DNA of 10,837 nt from Armatimonadota bacterium (GTDB lineage: Bacteria; Armatimonadota; Armatimonadia; Armatimonadales; Armatimonadaceae): contig JACMIS010000785.1 of assembly GCA_014381035.1 (NCBI GenBank), forward strand, positions 1 through 10,837, given 5' to 3'. Under the pieces are notes generated by a model. It saw nothing but the letters and a program-made list of their open reading frames with translations, ran no database searches and was not told the DNA's origin. Numbering within the stretch: position 1 is the stretch's first letter; every line of letters begins with the position of its first letter. Position numbers and translations under genes: made by a program. Shown piece by piece: positions 1 through 6,451 of the stretch.

Positions 1-646
1 CGACGCGACGGACGATGGCGTCGGTAGTGTCGATGATAGCAACGCGTTCACCGGCGACACGTCGGATCAAAGGAGTCAGCACGGGGAAGTGTGTACACCC
101 TAACACTAAAACGTCCGCGCCGCGTGCCAAAAGCGGCTCCACGCACTCGCGCACGGCGTTCAGGGTTTCCGGGGTGTCGAACTCGCCCGCTTCTACCAAC
201 TCCACCCAGCGCGGGCAGGGTTGTTTCAACACTGTCACGCCCTCCGCGAACGTGGAAACGAGTTGCGCCATCCGGTTTCCGTTCAAGGTGCCAACCGTGG
301 CAAGTACACCGACAACCCCGGTTTTCGTTGCGCGGGCGGCGGGCTTTATGCCGGGTTCGGTGCCGATAATGGGAATCTGCGGAAACCTATCGCGCAGGAG
401 AGGTACCGCCGCCGAAGTCGCCGTGTTACACGGAACGACAATCGCTTTTGCGCCGTGTATTTCAATGAGATAGCGGGCGATGTCAAGGGAAAACCCTTGT
501 ATTTCCTCCGCCGGACGCCCGCCATAGGGGACATGCGCGGTATCACCGACGTAGACGATCTGTTCGGCAGGCAATCGCTCCCGCAGGGCGCGTATCACGG
601 TCAGACCGCCTAATCCGGAATCGAACGCGCCGATGGGAGCGGACAC
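1..646 (-). CDS. murI: Glutamate racemase MurI (3' end cut by window edge)
   Basis: Cytoplasmic cofactor-independent racemase that converts L- to D-glutamate for the peptidoglycan stem peptide. 215 residues are visible; the family is usually about 260-270, so about 50 C-terminal residues lie outside the window. The family's catalytic set is all present: Asp9 and Ser10 in the FDSGLGG motif, YVGDTAHVPYG near 32-42, Cys73 in VVPCNTAT, Glu152 in ELVEAGE, and Cys184/His186 in LGCTHFP. The start is GTG at 646. It is chosen because a strong GGAGG (minus strand) lies 9 bases upstream and no ATG is available before the conserved N-terminal strand. The start is 2 bases after the GerMN gene's stop codon, so translational coupling is likely. 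It is the last visible gene of the amidase-GerMN-murI operon. Identification is essentially certain. Confidence 0.97.
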   Translation of the reverse strand, partial: MSAPIGAFDSGLGGLTVIRALRERLPAEQIVYVGDTAHVPYGGRPAEEIQGFSLDIARYLIEIHGAKAIVVPCNTATSAAVPLLRDRFPQIPIIGTEPGIKPAARATKTGVVGVLATVGTLNGNRMAQLVSTFAEGVTVLKQPCPRWVELVEAGEFDTPETLNAVRECVEPLLARGADVLVLGCTHFPVLTPLIRRVAGERVAIIDTTDAIVRRV

Positions 647-648
647 CG

Positions 649-1311
649 CTACCGTCCTCCGGTACCTGCGAATGGCGGCGTGGCGACATCAGGGATTGAG
701 GCAGAGCTGCCGGCTTGCGGCACCGGGAGTGGCTCATCCAATGTCTGACCGCCACCCAGCGAGTCTATCTTTTTTCCATCTATCAGAAATTGCACGGTCT
801 TTACCGACTTGAATTGACCGAGAGTGGAAAGAACCGCGTTAATAAGCAGTGCTTCCGCCGAGTCGCCGCCGGGAAAGTTGTCTTTGATCTCGTGACTGAA
901 GTCTACGGTAGCCATACCGCCCTCGCTGATCTTTACCGACCTCAGCTTGGTACCCGCGGGGATGGGCGACTCCGCCGTGCTCAGCAGAGTTTCGAGCGCG
1001 AACAACGCCGGGGTGGTGGCGGAATCGCCGGGAAGGGCGACCTCTTTCGGCTCTAATCTTTGATTGCCATCGGCGTCCTGCGCGACCGAATACACCGTGA
1101 TTTTGCGACCCGTCGCCGGTTTATCGCCGGGAAGATCGCTCTGCGGTGATGTGGAGGGAACGATAGCCGGAACCTCGGTAGGCGTGACCGGTTGTTGCGC
1201 GGTGTTCTCGTTGTTGCAACCGCCGACAACGGCGATGACCGACAGGAGAGAACCTGCGGCGACGAGAACGGGCAGGTAGGCATGGATTCGTTTCATATAA
1301 TCTTTGGACAC
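649..1311 (-). CDS. GerMN-domain lipoprotein
   Basis: Predicted lipoprotein of 220 residues. A hydrophobic signal segment (about 13-31) ends in a lipobox-like VVGGC with Cys32 as the lipidation site. A Pro/Thr/Ser-rich linker (38-66) follows, then a GerMN (sporulation/spore germination GerM-like) domain at about 70-190. Recognisable GerMN features are the ITVYSV first strand, LFALETLLS helix, IPAGTKLRSVKISEGGMATVDFS, and the closing VKTVQFLIDGKKIDSLGG. GerMN proteins are envelope-associated; in Bacillus, GerM contributes to sporulation peptidoglycan and engulfment. Here it sits between an amidase and murI, which supports a cell-wall role. The C-terminal tail (195-220) is low complexity. The start is ambiguous. 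GTG at 1311 lies 5 bases after the amidase stop. ATG at 1296 gives a more typical 27-residue lipoprotein signal. Neither has a strong Shine-Dalgarno site. Confidence 0.85.
   Translation of the reverse strand: MSKDYMKRIHAYLPVLVAAGSLLSVIAVVGGCNNENTAQQPVTPTEVPAIVPSTSPQSDLPGDKPATGRKITVYSVAQDADGNQRLEPKEVALPGDSATTPALFALETLLSTAESPIPAGTKLRSVKISEGGMATVDFSHEIKDNFPGGDSAEALLINAVLSTLGQFKSVKTVQFLIDGKKIDSLGGGQTLDEPLPVPQAGSSASIPDVATPPFAGTGGR
656..660 (-). promoter_or_regulatory. Shine-Dalgarno site fixing the murI GTG start
   Basis: GGAGG on the minus strand, 9 bases before GTG at 646. It is embedded in the last codons of the upstream GerMN gene, consistent with coupled translation. Confidence 0.7.
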
Positions 1312-1316
1312 TCGGA

Positions 1317-3281
1317 TTACTTCTTCGGTTGCTCGATCTCGATGGCACTGGGCGACGGTTCATCACTGGTTAACGGAGCGATGGCAACGCTACTCGGTGC
1401 CGGAGCCGGAAGGGACGATACATCAGGATTTCCCTCGATATAGTCCTGAATACCATTGGCGATGGAGCGTGCGATCTTCGTTTGCATTTCGGCTTTGACC
1501 AGCAAGGAAACATCGCGACTGTTGGTCATGTATCCAGTCTCGCACAGAATCGCGAGTGTGTTTGTGCGTCGCAACACCGAGAATCCATTGGTGTACATCT
1601 TCCCGTCCGAGCGGGAACCCTGGGTACGGATGCCGCCCATTTCCCGGAACCGGTCGGCGATGCAGTTCGCTAGAACTCGTTCCGACGCATCGTTAAGATG
1701 ATAATAGACCGTGGAGCCGTTCGCGCGGGACCCGGCGGCGTCGCAGTGAACCGCGATAAACATATCCGCTCCGGCGCGGTTGGAGATTTCAGACCGTTCC
1801 GCGAGTGGCACGAAACTATCGGAGTCGCGGGTCATGATCACGTTCGCGCCTTTTTCGCGCAGTTCTTCGGCGAGGCGGCGGGATATGGCGAGAGCGATAT
1901 TCTTTTCGCGTGCGCCGTTTACCCCTTTCGCGCCACCATCCGTTCCGCCGTGACCGGGATCAACGATGATGAGTTTGCCCGCGATCCGCCCGCCCGCCCC
2001 GCGTGGCAGGGTCAGATCCACGATGAAGCCACCCTTCGGGTCCAGTCGGACGGTATAGTTCACTGCGCGAGAAAGGTCAATGAGGAGTTGCGCAGTGGTC
2101 GCGGAGGTATTCACGGTTTGGACGCCCTTGAGAAGCGGGTGCGACGCTTCGGGAAGCGTTGTCTGTGTGCCGGGACCGAATACCGCGTTTTGCACATCCA
2201 AAGTGAAGCGGGCTTTGGTTATCAGGGTGCGCACAGCATTCGCGGAGGGGGAGTCCACAATGATGCGTGCCTGGGTATCCGAAACTCGTACAAACCGGAC
2301 GCCTTTTAGCACCGTGGGAACGGCGGGCTTGCCGGTTTTAGGGTTTGTCTTTTGCGGCCGGGGTGTCGTGGGCAACGGGTTGCCATCGGGACCAACCGTC
2401 ACGGAGACGGGCGGTGCCACGTTGGTTGTGGGCAGGGTGGGGTCGGTCGGCGTCGCTGGTAGTGCCACCCCCGACGATTGCTCGATTGCAACGGGCAGGT
2501 TCTCGACACCGGGGGCAGAAGAAAGTATGGCGACCGTTGAGGACGATGCGGACGGAAGCAAGGCGAAGGGTTTTGCTTCCATGAGTTCGAGGACGATCCG
2601 GGCGGTGTTGCCGTCGAATTGTCCAGTCCGCGCCTTGACAACATTGGGACCGAGCGCGGTCAGGTTCCGGGGTAAGGTTCCGATCTCCGCGCCGGGAAAA
2701 TCAAACGCGACGGTTTTACCGCCATTGAGTTTGGTGATGCGTGGCGCAAGCGGCAGGGTGCCCTTGACGCGCAATTGCGAACCCAGCATCTCTACCGAGG
2801 TCAACACGGAGCGGGTGTAGAGCGTGTTGGTTTTCGTGTCCCAATGGCACTTTCCGCCGAGTGCCTCCGCGAGCGGACACAACGCCACAAAGGCACCGCG
2901 CAGATCGCTTCCGGGCGGGGGGACGCGAATCGTCGCGGTCGCTGTCGCGCCGGTCTCGCCATTCATGAAGTAAACCTTGCCCGCTTTTTGATCCATAGTG
3001 AACGTGGCTCCCAATGCGGCGGAAACGGCTTCCGGCGCGACACACACACTGTTATCTACGGTGTCACGGAAGGTTTGCCGGGCTTTCTCGGAAACGACGA
3101 TCAGCGACCGCCCGATGACAATCTGCGGAAGAGGAGCAGACAACGCCGGGGCGTTCGTGCCGGTGGTCGGCGGCATCGCGGACCGGACGGTTTGTGCAAA
3201 GGCAGGTGCCGCACTGGAAATAGCGGCAATAGCGAAAAGGCTGGCAACAAATCGGTTGCCTCGGTCGGTTCGGCGGCGCAT
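1317..3281 (-). CDS. Secreted N-acetylmuramoyl-L-alanine amidase with CuAO-N-like and AMIN domains
   Basis: Zinc amidase that cuts the bond between N-acetylmuramic acid and L-alanine in peptidoglycan, 654 residues, exported. Domains in order: Sec signal peptide (1-30, ending in APAFAQ); a copper-amine-oxidase-N-like domain (about 52-160); a first AMIN-like beta domain (about 162-242); a Pro/Thr-rich linker (245-322); an AMIN domain (about 324-426, from VLKGVRFVRVSDTQARIIVD); Amidase_3 catalytic domain (about 436-614); and a Pro/Ser-rich tail. Catalytic-site residues are His444 (VDPGHGG), Glu459 (NGAREKN), His512 (AVHCDA) and Glu581 (LCETGYMTN), so it appears active. No inhibitory helix typical of division amidases AmiA/B/C is obvious in the catalytic domain. 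ATG start at 3281 with AAAGGA about 4-5 bases upstream. First gene of the operon with GerMN and murI, with a promoter candidate at 3408-3437. The family call is firm; the gene name (amiC-like) is not. Confidence 0.95.
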   Translation of the reverse strand: MRRRTDRGNRFVASLFAIAAISSAAPAFAQTVRSAMPPTTGTNAPALSAPLPQIVIGRSLIVVSEKARQTFRDTVDNSVCVAPEAVSAALGATFTMDQKAGKVYFMNGETGATATATIRVPPPGSDLRGAFVALCPLAEALGGKCHWDTKTNTLYTRSVLTSVEMLGSQLRVKGTLPLAPRITKLNGGKTVAFDFPGAEIGTLPRNLTALGPNVVKARTGQFDGNTARIVLELMEAKPFALLPSASSSTVAILSSAPGVENLPVAIEQSSGVALPATPTDPTLPTTNVAPPVSVTVGPDGNPLPTTPRPQKTNPKTGKPAVPTVLKGVRFVRVSDTQARIIVDSPSANAVRTLITKARFTLDVQNAVFGPGTQTTLPEASHPLLKGVQTVNTSATTAQLLIDLSRAVNYTVRLDPKGGFIVDLTLPRGAGGRIAGKLIIVDPGHGGTDGGAKGVNGAREKNIALAISRRLAEELREKGANVIMTRDSDSFVPLAERSEISNRAGADMFIAVHCDAAGSRANGSTVYYHLNDASERVLANCIADRFREMGGIRTQGSRSDGKMYTNGFSVLRRTNTLAILCETGYMTNSRDVSLLVKAEMQTKIARSIANGIQDYIEGNPDVSSLPAPAPSSVAIAPLTSDEPSPSAIEIEQPKK

Positions 3282-3375
3282 GGCGTCCTTTCTTGTGCGT
3301 CGGGCAAGGTATACCGCATCGCAGGGAAGACAAATACAGGCACTTGGACAACGTGCATCGGTCTTGACTTCACGC

Positions 3376-3390
3376 GAAATCGGCGATTTC
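3376..3390. promoter_or_regulatory. Perfect short palindrome in the amidase leader
   Basis: GAAATC-GGC-GATTTC, a 6-bp perfect inverted repeat about 18-32 bases downstream of the predicted -10 box of the amidase operon, so probably in the 5' leader. It could be an operator or a small hairpin. Short enough to be chance. Confidence 0.3.
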
Positions 3391-3407
3391 AGGAAATGGG
3401 TGTAATT

Positions 3408-3437
3408 ATTCTACGCTAAAGTTGTACCATATATCAA
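3408..3437 (-). promoter_or_regulatory. Sigma-70-type promoter for the amidase-GerMN-murI operon
   Basis: On the minus strand a -35 box TTGATA (3432-3437, 5 of 6 to consensus) and a -10 box TAGAAT (3408-3413, 5 of 6) are separated by 18 bases. This leaves a leader of about 120 bases before the amidase ATG. It is the best promoter match in the gene-free stretch and is correctly oriented. Prediction only. Confidence 0.5.
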
Positions 3438-3534
3438 GTATCGGTAGATATTGTTTTTCTCAACAGCACAACACGCCTGGAATGAGTCATCCGCATAACG
3501 CCGAACTGAGCCTGAAGTGTGACACCGGAAGGGG

Positions 3535-3649
3535 ATTAGGCGAGGGGGGACGGGTTACAGGGAGTGATCTCAGGGAAAGTGCGGTAGCCGCTCGACCACG
3601 ATCCGACTACTTCCTATAAACACTCTGTAACCCGTCCCCCTCGCCTAAT
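3535..3649. repeat. 115-bp element with ~30-bp imperfect terminal inverted repeats (MITE-like or long hairpin)
   Basis: The left arm at 3535-3566 begins ATTAGGCGAGGGGGGACGGG. The right arm at 3621-3649 is its reverse complement except for one missing G in the G-run and a two-base difference near the inner end. The 54-base centre holds further nested complementarity (GGAAAGT with ACTACTTCC, and GCGG-TAG-CCGC), so the whole unit could fold as a long hairpin or cruciform. Both ends carry TA next to GG/CC, as expected for a TA-target (IS630/Tc1-type) non-autonomous element, but the TA also fits within the repeat. The right arm overlaps the stop codon of the porin-like gene. On the minus strand it lies at the 3' end of that gene's transcript and could act as a terminator or stabiliser, although no U-tract follows. 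No transposase is present. Confidence 0.75.
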
Positions 3650-4910
3650 ATTGTAAAAACGACTGTATGGTCAGGCGGCGGTAGACCTGCGTACTGCCTT
3701 GACCGGTCTCAGGAACGTTGCGCTCGAATTCGAACAGGGTGCGTATCGTCCATTGGAACTGGTTGCCGATACGGATCGGGGGAATATACTGCCCGCCGAT
3801 GCCTATGGAGGTAGCGCGACTTGGCTTGTTGACAAAATCCCAGCGACGACTGTAAGCGACGGCGGAAAGATCGCGTTTGATACGATAGTTTGCCTCCGCG
3901 AAGTAGCCATAGACCGGCTCATTATCGTTACCACCGAACACAATCTCCCCACGAAAAATCCACGGATCACGGAACAGTTGCGCATCCGCAGCGAAGCGGG
4001 TGGCTTTTACTACCGACTGTGTCTCCACCGTCCCGGAAGGATACAGGAGCGTGTTGGAGTTCGTCCGCGGGAGTTTTCCCGACAGCAAGGAACCACCGAT
4101 TTCTGCGGGACCGATCTTTGGCAGAGTCACGGCGCGGGCGAGGCGGAACGCAAAAACAGCGTTGTCGTCGAACTCGACGCGGTTCGGTCCTGTCCCGGCA
4201 GTGATGGACCCCGCATAGCGAAAATCGCCGTACCGTCCTTCCAGCATGACGCCGGTATCTACCCGTAGCCCGAGTGCTTTCTCATACAGCGTCTGGATCG
4301 GTTGTAGCGGGGTGTCATAAACCGCGAGTAGCCCGAAGGGGATGACAAACTGACCGACACGCGCCCGCGCCGAAACACCGCCGGAAAGAAACGTGTAATA
4401 ACCGTAGGCTTCGGATAGTCGCAACTTTTCGATCACGGTGCCCCGCTGATCGGTTTCCAGCAACATCTGCACACGTACCCCGCCGCGCTCATCCCGATTG
4501 AGTGGGTTCGCCCGCACCCAGTCCGTCGTCAATCGTCCGGCGGAAACATAGGTACCGCTCTGTTCGCCCAAGCCCGTGACGCTCCGATAGCGCAGATCGC
4601 CTTCGAATCGAAACCCGAAGTTATCCTTGCCGCGAAACATCCGGACCGTGGAGCCGGGATACAGCGTGGAGGTGAAAGGAACCGGTGAAGTGGAGACGGG
4701 TTCGGAACTCGTTTCCTGCGACGGAACCTTGGGGATCGGCACAGGCGAATCGGAAGGAGTCGGTGGACTCTCAGGAGACGGCGGCACCGGGGCATCGTCC
4801 TGTGCGAAGACTGGGGAGGCAGCAAGCAGACAGAAAGTTAAAGCGGCTAAGGCGGTAGGGAGGGAACGGGTAAAGTCGGTCACGGTTTTGTTTCTGTGAC
4901 GGCGCGACAA
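3645..4910 (-). CDS. Outer-membrane beta-barrel protein, phosphate-selective porin (OprO/P)-like
   Basis: 421 residues. A Sec signal peptide ends near AFAQ (37), followed by a Pro/Ser-rich spacer (about 41-82). From about 90 there are alternating amphipathic strands (FGFRFEGDLRYRS, YGYYTFLSGGVSARARVGQF, FRYAGSITAGTG, YGYFAEANYRIKRDLSAVAY), ending in a C-terminal aromatic residue (LQY), as BAM-assembled barrels usually do. The segment GQFVIPFGLLAVYDTPLQP (187-205) resembles the conserved core of OprO/P-type porins. Substrate is unknown. The N-terminal proline-rich spacer is unusual for a trimeric porin and might reach into the periplasm. The start is TTG at 4910 or GTG at 4883; an in-frame stop lies just upstream and neither start has a clear Shine-Dalgarno site. 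The stop TAG lies inside the right arm of the 115-bp element. The barrel call is good; the family call is moderate. Confidence 0.7.
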   Translation of the reverse strand: MSRRHRNKTVTDFTRSLPTALAALTFCLLAASPVFAQDDAPVPPSPESPPTPSDSPVPIPKVPSQETSSEPVSTSPVPFTSTLYPGSTVRMFRGKDNFGFRFEGDLRYRSVTGLGEQSGTYVSAGRLTTDWVRANPLNRDERGGVRVQMLLETDQRGTVIEKLRLSEAYGYYTFLSGGVSARARVGQFVIPFGLLAVYDTPLQPIQTLYEKALGLRVDTGVMLEGRYGDFRYAGSITAGTGPNRVEFDDNAVFAFRLARAVTLPKIGPAEIGGSLLSGKLPRTNSNTLLYPSGTVETQSVVKATRFAADAQLFRDPWIFRGEIVFGGNDNEPVYGYFAEANYRIKRDLSAVAYSRRWDFVNKPSRATSIGIGGQYIPPIRIGNQFQWTIRTLFEFERNVPETGQGSTQVYRRLTIQSFLQY

Positions 4911-4966
4911 CGACTTCGTTTCGTGAAATCGCCAACTCTACTTGGTTCAAACCCGTCACGAGCTTT

Positions 4967-4994
4967 GTTTTACCCTTCCTGTTTCGGTTGACAA
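4967..4994 (-). promoter_or_regulatory. Weak promoter candidate for the porin-like gene
   Basis: On the minus strand TTGTCA (4989-4994) and TAAAAC (4967-4972) are separated by 16 bases, in the 132-base gap upstream of the porin-like gene. The -35 box matches 5 of 6 and the -10 box 4 of 6. Suggestive only. Confidence 0.25.
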
Positions 4995-5042
4995 ACGTAG
5001 TCGGTGCCGGTAGGTACCTGTGCTATGCCGCTATTTTTTCGG

Positions 5043-5582
5043 TCAAAAAGGGTTGCCATGGTAGTACGCCCAATCGCCGACTCGTTCGACCGACACTCCG
5101 GGTTTACCGGGGGGATAATTGCCGGTAGAAGAGTAGGTCAGTACGCCGTCCCGCTCGTCGCGGACCGCGACGCCGATCCTCCATCGTTTCGATTCGACCG
5201 CATACAAATAATCGCCCCCGGAGCAGAGAGCGGGCGGTGGTTGTGGGACCCGTGGCAGGTAGCGGGGCACCAGATCTGCGAGCGTCGCGGGAGGGTGACG
5301 GGTGGCTTCCTCGTAGGTACGAATCGCCCGGACGACTGGCATGGTGCTTTGTATGAGTCGCTCACGGTCCGAGGCGGGGATAGGCCCGCCTGCCCGCCGG
5401 AATCCGCCGAAGGTCGCCCATACCGCTAAACTCAGTGCGAGTATCACGCCGACATTGAGAGCAAACCGACGGTAATTCTTGCGAAAAAATGACTTGTTTT
5501 CCGTCACGAGTTTAAGAATATCATGGTGTGAAGGCAATTCCTTGAAACGCGAGAAAACGGACGCTGTCCTAACAGTAGACAC
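5043..5582 (-). CDS. Single-pass membrane protein with pseudopilin-like periplasmic domain
   Basis: 179 residues. A basic juxtamembrane stretch (FFRKNYRRF, 32-40) precedes one transmembrane helix (about 41-58), then a soluble domain predicted outside the inner membrane. Its segment IRTYEEATRHPPATLADLVPRYLPRVPQPP (residues 87-116) resembles the helix-plus-loop pattern after the stem helix in type II secretion/pilin-like proteins (helix, then HPP-tLxDLVPrYL, then small beta sheet). There is no prepilin peptidase G/xxE site, so it is not a processed pilin. The start is uncertain: GTG at 5582 gives a 40-residue cytoplasmic leader without a Shine-Dalgarno site; GTG at 5507 would give a short leader. 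It lies 132 bases upstream of the porin-like gene on the same strand and is divergent from the PEP-CTERM gene. Function unknown. Confidence 0.65.
   Translation of the reverse strand: MSTVRTASVFSRFKELPSHHDILKLVTENKSFFRKNYRRFALNVGVILALSLAVWATFGGFRRAGGPIPASDRERLIQSTMPVVRAIRTYEEATRHPPATLADLVPRYLPRVPQPPPALCSGGDYLYAVESKRWRIGVAVRDERDGVLTYSSTGNYPPGKPGVSVERVGDWAYYHGNPF
5565..5581. promoter_or_regulatory. TGTC-N9-GACA dyad, candidate enhancer site
   Basis: Inverted tetranucleotides TGTC (5565-5568) and GACA (5578-5581) form a 17-bp dyad about 120-130 bases upstream of the predicted sigma-54 promoter, a typical distance for a bacterial enhancer-binding-protein site. It overlaps the possible GTG start of the divergent pseudopilin-like gene. 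Short and speculative. Confidence 0.25.
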
Positions 5583-5595
5583 AGTAAAAATACTG
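5582..5595. repeat. CAGTA-AAAA-TACTG palindrome in the divergent intergenic region
   Basis: Perfect 5-bp inverted repeat around AAAA, immediately next to the TGTC-N9-GACA dyad in the AT-rich region between divergent genes. Could be an operator; no further support. Confidence 0.3.
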
Positions 5596-5697
5596 GAAAA
5601 ATAAATTATTCAGTCTGTTTCATTTCACTGCTCTATGGGGAGAATGTGGCGAGTACTTCTACCTATCGAAGAAACCGTTATCGTCGTGACGGAGTAT

Positions 5698-5713
5698 TGG
5701 CATGAAAATTGCC
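5698..5713 (+). promoter_or_regulatory. Sigma-54 (RpoN) -24/-12 promoter of the PEP-CTERM gene
   Basis: The sequence TGGCATGAAAATTGCC aligns base for base with the sigma-54 consensus TGGCACGNNNNTTGCW. GG and GC have the exact 12-base phasing, and the only mismatches are C-to-T in the sixth base and the final W. Transcription would start about 12 bases after the GC, near 5723-5725, leaving a ~20-base leader that contains the Shine-Dalgarno site at 5731. It is correctly oriented and placed. PEP-CTERM genes are known to be controlled in some species by the PrsK/PrsR two-component system, whose regulator PrsR is a sigma-54 activator, which gives the match biological sense. Confidence 0.6.
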
Positions 5714-5730
5714 ATATTAAAGACGGCGGA

Positions 5731-5735
5731 AAGGA
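5731..5735 (+). promoter_or_regulatory. Shine-Dalgarno site fixing the PEP-CTERM gene start
   Basis: AAGGA with a 7-base spacer before ATG at 5743. This excludes the upstream in-frame ATG at 5635, which lies before the predicted promoter and would spoil the signal peptide. Confidence 0.75.
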
Positions 5736-5742
5736 AGAAATA

Positions 5743-6366
5743 ATGCGTAATTCAATGAAGCGAGCAATCACAGCCATTACCCTGGGCGTTGCTCTCATCT
5801 CTGCTATCTCTGCTAAGGACGCTAACGCGTTCCTCGATCTGAACCTGGTCACCGGTCCTACCGACATCGGCGGCGGTTTATTCACCTATCTCTATGACGT
5901 GGACTTGATTTCCGGTTTCAACGTAACCAACAACCAAGACCTTACTTTGTTCGACGTTCTGGGTATCCAGTCTGCTTCCTTCACCAAGATCGGTGCCTAC
6001 GATGGTACGTTCGCGGTATCCCTTCCGGCAACCGGCGAGAACCCGATCATCGGGTTCACGGACACGTTCATTCCGAACGTTAACCTGAACTACACCGGTA
6101 GCAGTATCGTTGGTCCTGCGACCGGCAGTCCGAACCTGAACGTGGGGCAACTCCTTGTCACCTCGACCGCGGGCGTGTTGCAAAATGGTGCAAACCCGTT
6201 CTCGGCAGTGACCCAGGACAAAGCAACCCTTAACAACTCTTTTGCTCAATCCACTGTAGACGGACCGGGAGTTGCTATCGTTCCGGAAGCAGGTACGATG
6301 GCTCTTCTCGCCACCGGTCTTCTTGGCATGGTTGGCGTCGGTCTTCGCCGCCGCGCTACCAAGTAG
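5743..6366 (+). CDS. PEP-CTERM sorting-domain protein (PEA variant)
   Basis: 207 residues. A Sec signal peptide (MRNSMKRAITAITLGVALIS onward) is probably cleaved after DANA (29). The mature domain is rich in Thr, Asn, Gly and Val with alternating beta-type strands, typical of secreted PEP-CTERM proteins. At the C-terminus are VPEAGTMALLATGLLGM (180-196) and then GVGLRRRATK: the tripartite PEP-CTERM signal of short motif, transmembrane helix and basic tail. The second proline of PEP is Ala (PEA, 181-183), a tolerated variant in the family. Such proteins are handled by exosortase during export, often with exopolysaccharide production; no exosortase is in the window. Codon choice leans to AAC, ACC, GGT and CTG, unlike the neighbours, suggesting high expression. 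It has its own sigma-54-like promoter and terminator, so it is monocistronic. The specific function of the mature domain is unknown. Confidence 0.85.
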   Translation: MRNSMKRAITAITLGVALISAISAKDANAFLDLNLVTGPTDIGGGLFTYLYDVDLISGFNVTNNQDLTLFDVLGIQSASFTKIGAYDGTFAVSLPATGENPIIGFTDTFIPNVNLNYTGSSIVGPATGSPNLNVGQLLVTSTAGVLQNGANPFSAVTQDKATLNNSFAQSTVDGPGVAIVPEAGTMALLATGLLGMVGVGLRRRATK

Positions 6367-6404
6367 TCAGGGTACTTGCTGCGACTGGTTCGCAATCCAT
6401 CCTT

Positions 6405-6440
6405 AAAACCCGCCCTTCTCACGAGGGGCGGGTTTTTTTT
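6405..6440 (+). terminator. Rho-independent terminator of the PEP-CTERM gene
   Basis: AAAACCCGCCC (6405-6415) pairs with GGGCGGGTTTT (6426-6436) around a 10-base loop, followed by a run of eight T (6433-6440). It lies 38 bases after the stop codon. The minus-strand reading has only a four-T tail, but the hairpin sits just beyond the stop of the convergent SEDS-PBP gene and may serve both. Confidence 0.92.
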
Positions 6441-6451
6441 ATATAGAATGA

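Larger units (their letters stand above)
3282..3534. other. Gene-free stretch upstream of the amidase
   Basis: Together with the inverted-repeat element this forms a ~360-base gap. Apart from the promoter and palindrome listed separately I see no RNA gene or coding region with a ribosome-binding site. A 65-codon plus-strand frame at 3422-3619 runs into the inverted-repeat element, and its composition does not look like protein. Confidence 0.6.

Noticed and set aside
2080..2820. Plus-strand open frame of 246 codons opposite the amidase
   Set aside because: Antisense shadow of a well-supported gene, with no ribosome-binding site and no recognisable domain.
3422..3619. 65-codon plus-strand frame in the gene-free stretch
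   Set aside because: It runs into the inverted-repeat element and lacks a ribosome-binding site or protein-like composition.
5635..5742. 36-codon N-terminal extension of the PEP-CTERM gene
   Set aside because: It would begin before the sigma-54 promoter, and the ATG at 5743 has a clear Shine-Dalgarno site and starts a normal signal peptide.
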